Source: Terricaulis sp.
GTDB taxonomy: Bacteria; Pseudomonadota; Alphaproteobacteria; Caulobacterales; Aquidulcibacteraceae
DNA: 64,000 bases
Assembly (NCBI GenBank): GCA_024707365.1
Contig: JANPZV010000005.1
Span: 1,674,001 to 1,738,000, forward strand
Direction: 5' to 3'
A program made the translations under genes and the position numbers. The notes under the pieces are model-generated. The model was not told where the DNA came from. It made no database searches and saw only the letters and a program-made list of their open reading frames with translations. Within the stretch, counting starts at the first letter, position 1. Every line of letters starts with the position of its first letter. This document shows, in pieces, positions 1 to 8,434 of the stretch.

Positions 1-96
1 GCGACGGAAGCCGGCTATCCACACCAGCCTTGCCCCGTTTGGGTGACGCTGGGGGCCGACTCACTTAAGGCTGGTCCGTCCAACGGGGACGTTACG

Positions 97-454
97 ATGC
101 GCGTGATTTTGGCCGCTGTGGCGCTGACGGCGCTTTCCTTCGTCGCTGGCGTGGCGGGGGATCTCACCAAGCCGGCGAATGCCGGGGCCTCGGTGACGCT
201 GCGCATCCCGCCGCCGATTCCCGCAGACGCGCCGCGCGCTGCGCCGCTGCCGCCGCTGGTTTCCGCCGCCGCCGCCGCCGAGCCGCCGCGCCGGGCTGAA
301 AAAGGCCGAGGAAATCGAGGCGGAAGCCGCCGCGCCCTGGGCTGCGCCGGCGCATCCGAGCTATGCCAAGCAGCGGCGGGATCGCGTGCTCCGCGCCGAT
401 CCCAAGCAGGACGCCCGGCTCGCGGCCAAGCAGGAGCCCAAAAAGGGCAATTAA
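97..454 (+). CDS. small exported protein of unknown function (frameshifted)
   Basis: The ATG at 97 opens a hydrophobic leader (MRVILAAVALTALSFVAGVAG) followed by a Pro/Ala-rich stretch. Near 296 the protein-like reading moves to another frame, continuing as LKKAEEIEAEAAAPW and ending KQEPKKGN with a TAA at 452-454. The locus length is one base off a multiple of three, so one base was probably gained. A run of five A lies at the switch. The product would be about 118 residues with a charged, Lys-rich C-terminus. I do not recognise the family. Bases 1-96 upstream show no separate gene, although this frame stays open to the window edge. Confidence 0.45.
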
Positions 455-537
455 GTGCGGCTTTGCCGCAACACTGCCGTCACGCTTCAACACAGCGTCA
501 AAAAAGCGCCCAGGTCCGGGCGCTTCGTCTCGCCGCT

Positions 538-1417
538 ATGAGCCAATCGCGTGGCATGAGTCTGGCGGCGCAGAGCGCCTGGGCGGTCGCCGCCGCCCTT
601 ACGGTGGTTGCGCCGGGCGCGGCGCATGGCCAGGGCTTTCAGCAGAATTTCCAGGCCGGCCCTGCAGCGCCCGGCCGGCAAATCCTCCAGCCCGGCCGCA
701 GCACCCATATCCAGCAACCGCAAGAGCGGGCCCCAGCAGCAGCGCCAGCAGGAAAGCCAGCCGCGCCCGCTGGTTGAGGGGCTTGTCACCGTCACCATGG
801 GCTCGCGCCGTTACGCGACGCCCGATGGCGCGGTGCGCTTTTTGTGTTCGATCGCACCGGCGCGCGCGCGGCGTTGCTGCGTTTTGACGGCGACGATGAA
901 GTGCACGTGCTGCTGCCCGAGATGGGCTCGCGCGGGGATGAGATTTATCGCAACGAGGATGGCTCCATCATGTTGCGCGTCACCGCCCAAGGCGGGGTGA
1001 CGGTTTACACGCGCCAGATCCGCACCGGCGCGGCCGCATCCGAACTCGCCTCCGTCGCGCCGATCGCGCCGCAAGCGATCGCGGCCGCGCAGTTGAATGA
1101 GCGCGTGCGCTTGCTGCAAATCCGCGCCGCCCGCGCGGTGGGCGAGCCGGTGCAGTTTGTCGTGCCCGCGCAAATGAGGCGCGCCGGTGGCCGGCCTTGT
1201 GGTCGATGCGGCTGAGCGTGTGGCCGAAGGGCTCACCCAAGCGCCGCTGACGGGCGTGCGCCGCGTGGTGATCTCGCTGGGGCGCCAGCCGGCGGCGGCG
1301 CTGCGCGGTGAGGTGCTTTACGTGCAAGTCGCGCCCGAGATGGGCTATGCGGGCCGGCCTTCGTCCAACGCGATCCGCAATGTCGTCACCGGCGCGGTGC
1401 AAGGCCCGCAGGATTAA
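538..1417 (+). CDS. DUF4908 family exported protein (three frameshifts)
   Basis: The locus starts at ATG 538 with a hydrophobic leader ending in GAAHGQ, then a low-complexity Gln/Pro region. The conserved part reads GDEIYRNEDGSIMLRVT, then GGVTVYTRQIRTGAAAS, and near the C-terminus GYAGRPSSNAIRN. These match the pattern I remember for DUF4908, an alphaproteobacterial family of unknown function. Reading it through needs frame changes near 730, at the T run near 840 and near 1185, so these are probably consensus errors. Expected length is about 290 residues, probably periplasmic after signal cleavage. The family call rests on motif memory. Confidence 0.6.
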
Positions 1418-1424
1418 GCTGCAT

Positions 1425-1462
1425 TATGGAGCGCGGGCGTCCCGCCCGCGTTGTGCTCCATA
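1425..1462. repeat. palindromic repeat, family A (short copy)
   Basis: An imperfect inverted repeat starts TATGGAGCGCGGGCG and ends GTGCTCCATA. It lies 8 bases after the DUF4908 stop. The outer arms match the longer copies at 10837, 28113 and 47637, but this copy has one short loop. It sits between two convergent genes and could also act as a hairpin terminator. Confidence 0.7.
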
Positions 1463-1471
1463 CGCATCGCA

Positions 1472-2218
1472 CTATTTGAACGAATCCTTGCGGCGGCGGA
1501 TTTCCGCGAACGCTTCCCAATCGGCAAGCTCCGGCAAAAGCAGCGGCGCGCGCAGGAACGGGTTTGCGGCTTTTTCTTCCGCCAGCGTCATCGGCACGGT
1601 GGGCTCGCCCGCCGCGCGTTTGCGCTCCACCTCCTTGATGCGCACGGCAAGCTCAGGATTATCGCCATCGACGCTGGCGGCGAAGCGGGCGTTGGCGAGC
1701 GTATATTCATGCGCGCAATAGAGCGTGGTTTGGCGCGGCAGCGCCGCCAGCTTTGAAAGGCTCGCCCACATCTGCTGCGGCGTGCCTTCAAACAAACGCC
1801 CGCAGCCGAGCGCAAACAGCGTATCGCCCACGAACGCCACATGTTCGCTATCGAACACATAGGCCACATGCCCGAGCGTATGCCCGCCCACATCGAGCAC
1901 CCGCGCCTCAAACGCGCCAAGCTTCACCACATCGCCTTGGCCGATAATGCGATCGGGCGCTTGGCCGATGCGCTCCACCTCGGCCGGGCCAGTGATGGTA
2001 GCGCCGGTGGCGGCCTTGATCGCGGCATTGCCGCCGGCGTGATCGGGATGCCAGTGCGTGTTCCACACATCGGTGATGGTCCAGCCCTTGGCGCCTGCTT
2101 GGCGCAAAATCTCTTCCGCGTCCGGGGTGTCGATCGCCGCCGTCGCGCCCGAGGCGCCATCGTGGATCAGGAACCCGTAATTGTCGGAGAGGCAGGGGAA
2201 TTGATGAATGTGCAGCAT
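1472..2218 (-). CDS. gloB: hydroxyacylglutathione hydrolase (glyoxalase II)
   Basis: The 248-residue metallo-beta-lactamase-fold enzyme hydrolyses S-lactoylglutathione to lactate and glutathione in the cytosol, the second step of methylglyoxal detoxification. The metal-binding motif THWHPDH lies at residues 54-60 (His55, His57, Asp59, His60). Further ligand motifs are GGHTLGHV and VGDTLFALGCGR, with CAHEYT in the substrate-binding C-terminal half. Length and the N-terminal start (MLHIHQFPCLSDNYGFLI) are typical of GloB. It is transcribed away from the methyltransferase at 2338, with a GC-skewed inverted repeat between them. The frame is intact. Confidence 0.95.
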   Translation of the reverse strand: MLHIHQFPCLSDNYGFLIHDGASGATAAIDTPDAEEILRQAGAKGWTITDVWNTHWHPDHAGGNAAIKAATGATITGPAEVERIGQAPDRIIGQGDVVKLGAFEARVLDVGGHTLGHVAYVFDSEHVAFVGDTLFALGCGRLFEGTPQQMWASLSKLAALPRQTTLYCAHEYTLANARFAASVDGDNPELAVRIKEVERKRAAGEPTVPMTLAEEKAANPFLRAPLLLPELADWEAFAEIRRRKDSFK

Positions 2219-2220
2219 TT

Positions 2221-2337
2221 TCGGGATTGGGGGCTCGGGGTTCGGGATTAGGGACTACGGAGCTTTTTAAGCTATTTAGTTGCAACCCCCCGCAAACGCC
2301 CAGTCCGAACCGAACCCCAATCCCGAACCCCGAACAA
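2221..2337. repeat. imperfect inverted repeat between divergent genes
   Basis: The left half carries G-rich text (GGGATTGGGGGCTCGGGG, then TTCGGGATTAGGG). The right half carries its C-rich counterpart (CCGAACCCCAATCCCGAACC), around an AT-rich centre (agctttttaagctatttag). It fills nearly the whole gap between gloB and the methyltransferase and stops at the latter's ATG, so any promoters must overlap it. Confidence 0.6.
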
Positions 2338-3085
2338 ATGCGCGTCGATGTCCTCGCCCTCCAACGCTTTTACGCTTCCCCGCTCGGCGATGCGGCGCGC
2401 CGCGCGGCGGAGCGGCGGCTCAATGCGCTGTGGCCGAACGTGGAAGGGCTCGATGTGCTGGGCCTTGGCTACGCCGCGCCCTATCTCGATCGCTTCCGCG
2501 CCAACGCGCGGCGCGTGCGCGCTGATGCCGGCTGAGCAGGGCGTGGAGCCTTGGCCGGGCGAGGGGCCGGTGTGCTCGGTGCTTTCGGAGGAAGCGCGGC
2601 TGCCCTTCATCGATGCGGTGTTCGATCGCGTGCTGATCGTGCATGCGCTGGAGGAAGCGGGCGCGCTGCGTCCGCTGCTGCGCGAGGTGTGGCGGGTGAT
2701 GGCGCCGGAGGGGCGGCTTGTGGTGATTGCCGCCAATCGCTGGAGCTATTGGGCGCAAGCGGATGCAACGCCGTTCGGCCATGGGCGGCCGTTTTCGCGG
2801 CGTCAGCTTTCGGCGCTGCTGAGCGAGGCGATGTTTGAGCCTGTGGCCTCCGCGCGCGCGCTTTATGCGCCGCCTTCCACCTGGCGCCCGTTCGTGCGCG
2901 CGGCCGATGCGTTTGAGCGCGTGGGTGAGAAGGTGTGGCCGGCGATGGGCGGGCTTGTGCTGATGGAGGCGGTAAAACGCCTCTATGCGCAGACGGCGCG
3001 CTCCGAAGGGCGTGTCCTTTTGGCCAAAGCGCCGAACCGATCGCGCGCACGCGCCTCCGAAAGCTTGCCCAAGCGCGACACATAA
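2338..3085 (+). CDS. class I SAM-dependent methyltransferase (frameshifted)
   Basis: The locus begins MRVDVLALQRFYASPLG and carries a methyltransferase-like core: VLGLGYAAPYLDRF as the SAM-binding glycine motif and FDRVLIVHALEEAG around strand 4. It continues with LLREVWRVMAPEGRLVVIA, characteristic of the type 11 fold. The N-terminal 60 or so residues and the rest lie in different frames, joined near 2515-2530, so one indel is expected. It is divergent from gloB, a neighbourhood I associate with alphaproteobacteria. The substrate is unknown. Total length is about 248 residues. The stop at 3083-3085 is 33 bases before glnB. Confidence 0.75.
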
Positions 3086-3118
3086 GCGTTATATTGCGGC
3101 TGCGAAGGGGCCGCTTCC

Positions 3119-3463
3119 ATGAAACTCATCACCGCTATCATCAAGCCGAGCAGACTCGATCCAGTGCTGGATGCGCTGAAGGAGGCCGGCATCTCCGGGC
3201 TTACCGTCTCCGAAGTGCGCGGCTTTGGCCGGCAAAAGGGCAAGACAGAGGTGTATCGCGGCGCCGAATATGAGGTGAAGCTGCTGCCTAAGGTGAAGAT
3301 CGAAATCGCCTGCCCGCCGTCTCTGGTGGAAAAAGCGGTGGACGCCATCGCCGCCGCCGCCAAAACCGGCAAGATCGGCGACGGCAAAATCTGGGTGTAT
3401 GGCCTCGATAGCGTGCAGCGCATCCGCACCGGCGAGACCGACAGCGCCGCGATCGAAGGCTAG
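3119..3463 (+). CDS. glnB: nitrogen regulatory protein P-II
   Basis: The 114-residue protein is a PII signal transducer, a trimer that binds ATP/ADP and 2-oxoglutarate and regulates nitrogen metabolism enzymes. The T-loop motif GFGRQKGKTEVYRGAEY is complete and places the uridylylation tyrosine at Tyr51. The B- and C-loop motifs TGKIGDGKIWV and RIRTGETD are also intact. A GAAGGGG purine run lies about 10 bases upstream of ATG 3119. PII genes usually sit beside glnA or amtB. Here the neighbours are a methyltransferase and a DUF885 peptidase, so glnB versus glnK cannot be settled from context. Confidence 0.92.
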   Translation: MKLITAIIKPSRLDPVLDALKEAGISGLTVSEVRGFGRQKGKTEVYRGAEYEVKLLPKVKIEIACPPSLVEKAVDAIAAAAKTGKIGDGKIWVYGLDSVQRIRTGETDSAAIEG

Positions 3464-3571
3464 CGCCCGTCGTTTTCGCGGCGCAGGCCGTCGCGGGGCG
3501 GATGCAAAGCGCCGCTGTTTCGTTATGGTATTCCCCAGCAGGCAAACGCCTAACCCAGGGGGAAGTCCCAC

Positions 3572-5404
3572 ATGCATATCTCACGGCGCGTCTTTTTAGG
3601 CGCGAGCGCGGCTGGCGCGGCTTTGATCGTCGCGGGCTGCCAAACGCAGAGCCCCGATCTCAACGCCATTCTCGATCAGGCCGCCACGGATTTCCTGCGC
3701 GAGAGCCCGGAATACGCCACCATGCTGGCCGTCAGCGAGGAGCAGGCGGGCGGGCCGTATCTCAGCCGCGTGAGCGATGTGTCGCGCGCTGGCTTGGCGC
3801 GCACGCGCGAGGTGGGCCAGCGCACGCTCGAGGCGCTTGAGCGCGTGGACCGCGCATCGCTCTCGGCGCAGGATCAGGTGTCGCTCGATGTGGTGACGAC
3901 ATCGCTGCGCAACAGCGCCGCGAGCGCCGCGTTTCCCACCGGCGGCGGCGCCAATTCGCCCTACACCGTAAGCCAGCTTTCAGGCGCGTATCTTGAGTAT
4001 CCGGATTTCCTCGCCTCGCGCCATCCGGTCACCGATCGCGCGGGCGCTGAGGCGTATGTCGAGCGTCTCGCCGGCTTTGCCCGCATTCTCGATCAGGAAA
4101 CCACGCGCATCGCCGAGGATGAAGCCGACGGCGTGATCCAGCCCGATTTCACCATTGACGGTGCGGTGCGCCAATTGCGCCTCGCCGCCGGCGTCGCGCC
4201 CGCGCAAAACACCATGCTGCTTGCGCTGCAGGGCAAGCTGGGGGCGCTGGCCGATGTGCCCGAAACCGATCGCACGGCGTTGCTGACGCGCGCGGAAGCC
4301 ATCATCGCCAATGAGATCAATCCGGCGTTGACGCGCCAGGCCGATGCGCTGACGGCGCTGCGCCCGCGTTCGGTGCATGATGCAGGCATTTGGCGTTTGC
4401 CGCGCGGGGAGGAGATGTACGCCGCCGGCCTGCGCGACTGGACCACCAGCGATTACAATCCGCAGCAAATCCATGACATGGGCGTTGAGCTCGTCACCCA
4501 GTTCCGTTCGGAAATGGAAGCGATCTTCAACGCCAATGGCATGACGCGCGGCACGCTGAATGAGCGTGTCCGTGCGCTCTCTTCGCGCCCGGATCAGATT
4601 TGGCCCAGCACCGAAGCGGGCCGCACCGCGCTTTTGGCCTCGCTCAATCAGCAAATGGCGGCGATCACCGCGCGCATGCCTGAATTGTGCAACCGGCTCA
4701 CCAGCGCGCCGCTCGAAATCCGCCGCGTGCCGGTGGAAATCGAAGCGGGCTCGCCCGGCGGGTATTATCAGCCGCCCGCGCTCGATGGCTCACGCCCTGG
4801 CGCCTATTACATCAACCTGCGCGATCCCGCGAAGGAATGGCCCAAATTCTCGCTGCCGACGCTGACCTATCACGAAGGCACGCCGGGCCATCATTGGCAG
4901 ATCGCGCTGCAGCAGGAAGCGGGCGATATGCCGTTCTATCGCCGCGCGCTGATGTTCTTCTCCGGCTTCATGGAAGGCTGGGGGCTTTACGCCGAGCAGA
5001 TCGCCGATGAGATCGGCATGTATCAGAATGATCCCTGGGGGCGCGTCGGCTATCTGCAATCGATGATCTTCCGCGCCTCGCGGCTTGTCGTCGATACCGG
5101 CATGCATTCGCTGCGCTGGAGCCGCGAAGATGCGATCCGCTCCATGATGGACGCCACCGGCGACGCGGAAACCACCATCACCACCGAGATCGAACGCTAC
5201 GCCGTCTGGCCGGGCCAGGCCTGCGCCTACATGGTGGGCCGCCAAGCCATCAATCAGATGCGCGAAGGCGCGCGCGCCACGTTGCAGCAGAATTTCGATA
5301 TTCGCGGCTTCCACGATACGCTGCTGGCCAATGGCGCGGTGCCGCTCAACGTCGCGGCGCAATTGGTCGAGACATGGGCCGCCGGCGTGTCTGGGCCGGC
5401 GTAG
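3572..5404 (+). CDS. DUF885 family metallopeptidase-like lipoprotein
   Basis: The 610-residue protein begins with a Tat-like leader (SRRVFLGASAAGAALIVAGC) whose cysteine looks like a lipobox, so it is probably periplasmic and lipid-anchored. The C-terminal half contains LTYHEGTPGHHWQ around residue 434, the HExxxGHH-type zinc signature of DUF885 proteins. GFMEGWGLYAEQ and a final conserved helical block follow. The family resembles dipeptidyl carboxypeptidase-type zinc peptidases, but the substrate is not known. Length is normal for the family and the frame is intact. GGGGGA lies just upstream of the start. A C-rich hairpin follows the stop. Confidence 0.88.
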   Translation: MHISRRVFLGASAAGAALIVAGCQTQSPDLNAILDQAATDFLRESPEYATMLAVSEEQAGGPYLSRVSDVSRAGLARTREVGQRTLEALERVDRASLSAQDQVSLDVVTTSLRNSAASAAFPTGGGANSPYTVSQLSGAYLEYPDFLASRHPVTDRAGAEAYVERLAGFARILDQETTRIAEDEADGVIQPDFTIDGAVRQLRLAAGVAPAQNTMLLALQGKLGALADVPETDRTALLTRAEAIIANEINPALTRQADALTALRPRSVHDAGIWRLPRGEEMYAAGLRDWTTSDYNPQQIHDMGVELVTQFRSEMEAIFNANGMTRGTLNERVRALSSRPDQIWPSTEAGRTALLASLNQQMAAITARMPELCNRLTSAPLEIRRVPVEIEAGSPGGYYQPPALDGSRPGAYYINLRDPAKEWPKFSLPTLTYHEGTPGHHWQIALQQEAGDMPFYRRALMFFSGFMEGWGLYAEQIADEIGMYQNDPWGRVGYLQSMIFRASRLVVDTGMHSLRWSREDAIRSMMDATGDAETTITTEIERYAVWPGQACAYMVGRQAINQMREGARATLQQNFDIRGFHDTLLANGAVPLNVAAQLVETWAAGVSGPA

Positions 5405-5406
5405 GG

Positions 5407-5435
5407 CTCCCCCTCCCCGCGAGGGGAGGGGGTGG
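5407..5435. terminator. C/G-rich hairpin after the DUF885 gene
   Basis: CTCCCCCTCCCC-GCGA-GGGGAGGGGG forms a strong stem with a four-base loop, 3 bases after the stop at 5404 and ahead of the convergent DUF2235 gene. No U-tract follows, so it is either a repeat-derived hairpin or a poor intrinsic terminator. A shorter relative lies at 42928. Confidence 0.55.
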
Positions 5436-5458
5436 CGGCTTGCGCATGAGATCACGCG

Positions 5459-6556
5459 CTAAGCCGCGCGCTGCGCGCTGTTTAGTGTTTCTTCGAGGCG
5501 CTCAGCGAAGCTCGCCATCGGCGCTGGCCGGTAGCGCTGATCGGCGGCCCAGCGCAGCGTCGCGGTTTCGTGCAGATCCTCAAAGCGCGCGAGGCCCTTG
5601 CGCCAGCGCGCGCCGGTGAGGCTCAGCAGCGAAAATCCGGGCGCGCTGAGCGGCGCGCCGATCGGATCGATATTGGCCATGCACGAGGAAAGCACCGAGC
5701 CCGGCTCGCGCGCCAGCGCAAGGCCCGCGCCCTCGGCGCCTTCGAGCACCCAGAGCAGCGCGCAATTGGAAAGCCCGCGCGAGACATCGCCGCCGCCCAC
5801 CCCGCCGTGATCGCCGGGGAACCAGGCTTGCGCCACGCGCGGGCTTGCGCCCGGCGTGTTGAAGGCGTCCACATTGCTCCATAGCGTGGGCGCGAACGCC
5901 TTGCGCCGCTCATCGATCGCCACCGCATGGCGCGCGCGCTCCACCGCGCGGGAGAGGGCGGTGTCGTGGAATTGGTATTGCTTGTTGAGCCCAAGCGAGA
6001 TCGGCAGGATGCGCGGAATGCCGAGTGAGCCCACCGTATCCCACACGCCCAAATAAGCGATGCGCAGATCCGTGGGCGGGTTGGTGAAGGGCGCGGCGAT
6101 GCGCGGCCAGGCCGCGGCGTGGGCGATGCGGAAGCGCTCGGCCTCGGGCGATGAGGTGCGCGTTGCGTGATCGCGGTAGAGCTTCAGCGCCGCGTGGGTT
6201 TTATCGACATGCGCGCGCCGCAGCACGCCGCATTTGCGCAAGAGGCCGGCAAGGCTGCGCACCGTGTAGGCTCCGCGCGAAAATCCGAACAGATAGAGCT
6301 GATCGCCCGGCTCATAATTGAGATTGATGAAGGTATAGGCTTCGATCAGGTTTTCATCGAGCGTATCGCCCGTCATGCCTTGCCAGAGGCTCGAGCGTTC
6401 AAGCTGCGCGCCGACGCCGGCGGAATAATACACGATCTGCGCATTGCCATCATGATCGCGCGCCGCGATCGACCGCGCCGTCAGCGCGACATTGGTGAGC
6501 GCCCCGCCATAGAGGCGCTGCCAGGTGCCGTCGCAGCAGACGACAAGCCGTTTCAT
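5459..6556 (-). CDS. DUF2235 alpha/beta hydrolase (Tle1-like)
   Basis: The 365-residue protein starts MKRLVVCCDGTWQ, the typical DUF2235 N-terminus. It has the nucleophile elbow LFGFSRGAYTVR with Ser93, an Asp in YLGVWDTVGSLG and a His in WFPGDHGGVGGG, giving a plausible Ser-Asp-His triad. DUF2235 includes type VI phospholipase effectors (Tle1), but no VgrG, Hcp or immunity-like gene is nearby, so a housekeeping hydrolase is as likely. The ATG at 6556 overlaps the metW stop as ATGA, so it should be co-translated with metX-metW. An in-frame upstream extension to 6778 runs antisense-frame through metW and is rejected. Confidence 0.85.
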   Translation of the reverse strand: MKRLVVCCDGTWQRLYGGALTNVALTARSIAARDHDGNAQIVYYSAGVGAQLERSSLWQGMTGDTLDENLIEAYTFINLNYEPGDQLYLFGFSRGAYTVRSLAGLLRKCGVLRRAHVDKTHAALKLYRDHATRTSSPEAERFRIAHAAAWPRIAAPFTNPPTDLRIAYLGVWDTVGSLGIPRILPISLGLNKQYQFHDTALSRAVERARHAVAIDERRKAFAPTLWSNVDAFNTPGASPRVAQAWFPGDHGGVGGGDVSRGLSNCALLWVLEGAEGAGLALAREPGSVLSSCMANIDPIGAPLSAPGFSLLSLTGARWRKGLARFEDLHETATLRWAADQRYRPAPMASFAERLEETLNSAQRAA

Positions 6557-7170
6557 GGCGTGAGCAGGAACACCGCTTCCTCCGCGAACCAATTGGCGCG
6601 CCAGAGCACGCGTGCGAACGGCGCCCCGGCCCGCCCGCCTGACAGCGGCACGGCGGTTTCGATGGCAAGCCCGCAATCGCGCGCGAGCGCTGCGATGTCG
6701 CGCACGCTGGCGGCGTGGCGCAGATGATCCCAGCGCGCGGTGCGGCCGCTGAAGGCGAGCTTGAAGCGCGCGGCCCAATGGGCGGCGTTTTGCGTGGTCA
6801 CGATCACGCGGGCGCCGATGCGGGCCGCTTCCTTCAAGGCCGCGCGCGGATCGGCGAAATGCTGCAGCGCGTGCGAGAAGATCACCACGTCAAACGCTTC
6901 GCTTGGGAATTGCTTTAAATCCCGATCCGCATCTCCTTGCACGGCGGCGAGCCCGCGCGCGGCGCAGGTGCGCACCAGCGCCGGATCAAGCTCAAGCCCG
7001 CTGCAGCGGGCGTTGCTTTCGCGCGCGAGGAACGCCATCAGCGCGCCATCGCCGCAGCCCACGTCAAGCACGCGCGCGCCTTCATCGATCAAATGCGGGA
7101 TCACCGCATGATCGGCGCGCGGCTCGGCGCTGGCGCGCGGGGCGGAATGGACGAGTTCTAATTGGGCCAT
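6553..7170 (-). CDS. metW: methionine biosynthesis protein MetW
   Basis: This 205-residue protein has a methyltransferase-like fold: ARVLDVGCGDGALMAFL (SAM-binding motif I), then FDVVIFSHALQHFADP and ARVIVTTQN. MetW accompanies MetX in many proteobacteria and is required for, or stimulates, homoserine acylation. Placement directly after metX, with start and stop overlapping as ATGA at 7168-7172, supports the name over a generic methyltransferase. Its own stop overlaps the DUF2235 start in the same way. The frame is intact. Confidence 0.88.
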   Translation of the reverse strand: MAQLELVHSAPRASAEPRADHAVIPHLIDEGARVLDVGCGDGALMAFLARESNARCSGLELDPALVRTCAARGLAAVQGDADRDLKQFPSEAFDVVIFSHALQHFADPRAALKEAARIGARVIVTTQNAAHWAARFKLAFSGRTARWDHLRHAASVRDIAALARDCGLAIETAVPLSGGRAGAPFARVLWRANWFAEEAVFLLTP

Positions 7171-8311
7171 CAGGCGCCTCCGCCATGCAGCGCCAGCCCG
7201 CGCGCGGCGGCGGCGGAATCAATGAAGCCGGTGAGCGCGGCCTCAAACGCCGGCTCATCGGCGGACACCGCATCGTGCCCGCGCGTGGTTTCGATTTCGA
7301 GGCTCGTCACCGGCGCGCCGGCGGCGATCAGCGCGCGGGCGATGGCGCGGCTTTCTTCCGGCGGATGGCGCACGTCGCCCGAAAATGAGATCACGCAATG
7401 GCGCGTATCAGAGCCGCGGAAGGCGTTGGCGAGATTGCCGCCGAAATCGGCGGCGAGATCGAAGCTATCGATCGCGCGGGTGAGATAGAGGAAGGCGTTC
7501 GCGTCGAAGCGATCAACGAAGCTGGCGCCGGAGCGATCGGCCTCGGCGGAGAAACTCATGCGCTCTTTGGCGCGCGCTTCTTCAAAGCGGGCGCGGATGT
7601 CGCCCTCGGGCGCGTTGCCGACAAGCGCGGCCATGCGCGCCACCGCAAGCCCCCGCACCGGGCGCGAGCCGATGGCGAGATAAGCGCCATTGCGCCAATC
7701 GGGATCGGCCATCACCGCCTGGCGGCCAAGCTCATTGATGGTGAGATTGGCGAGCGATTGGCGCGCGGCGGCGGCGATCGCGGCGCAGGCGAACACGCGC
7801 TTGGGATATTCGCTCGCCCATTGCAGCGCCTGCATGCCGCCCATGCCGGGGCCGATGACGAGGAACAGGCTCGGCAAGCCCAGCGCCTCCACCAGCATGG
7901 CTTGGGCGCGCACGGTGTCGGCCAGCGTGATGGGGGAAAGCGCAGGCCGTAGGGCTGGCCATCGGGCGCCATCGAGGCGGGGCCGGTGGTTCCCATCGAG
8001 CCGCCGAGCACGTTGGCGCACACCACGTAGAATCGGTTGGTGTCGATCGGCCGGCCGGGGCCGACGATGCGCGGCCACCAGGCGGGGCGGCCGGTGATCG
8101 GGTTGGGGCTGGCGGCGAATTGATCGCTCGTCAGCCCATGGCAGATCAGCACCGCATTGGTGCGATCGGCGTTGAGCGCGCCGTAAGTCTCGAACGCCAT
8201 CGTCAGCGGGGCGAGATTTTCCCCGCCTGCGAGTTGCAAGGGCGCGCCCGCGTCGAACGCCAAGGTGCGCACGCCCCCGGCCGCCTGTAATTTTGCCGCT
8301 GCGTGAATCAT
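7170..8311 (-). CDS. metX: homoserine O-acyltransferase MetX homologue (frameshifted, nucleophile Ser reads Gly)
   Basis: MetX acylates homoserine at the start of methionine synthesis. The N-terminal half (from ATG 8311) has FETYGALNADRTNAVLICHG, GPGRPIDTNRFYVVCANVLG and GTTGP. A frame change at the G run 7932-7936 then gives ITLADTVRAQAMLVEALG and the C-terminal half. The acid (FSGDVRHPPEESR) and histidine (RGHDAV) regions are present. The nucleophile elbow, normally GGSMGGMQ, reads GPGMGGMQ, with a glycine codon at 7845-7847 in the serine position. About 380 residues, as expected. Either this copy is catalytically altered or the base is a consensus error. It is coupled to metW. Confidence 0.85.
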
Positions 8312-8434
8312 CAGGCGTGTATAGCGCGCGCCGCGATTCACGTATCCCCCGTGAGGCGTGCCGGGCTGTGAGTGCTTTCCTGGCGCTGCAACGCATGGCG
8401 GCGCGGCGTAAAGCCCGCTAAGATCGGCCCCAAC

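Noticed and set aside
6557..6778. In-frame N-terminal extension of the DUF2235 ORF
   Set aside because: It lies entirely over metW in another frame and is Arg/Ala-rich. The DUF2235 family starts at MKRLVVCCDG, coupled to the metW stop.
5459..8311. Type VI secretion effector cluster around DUF2235
   Set aside because: No VgrG, Hcp, PAAR, adaptor or immunity-like gene is adjacent; the neighbours are metX and metW.
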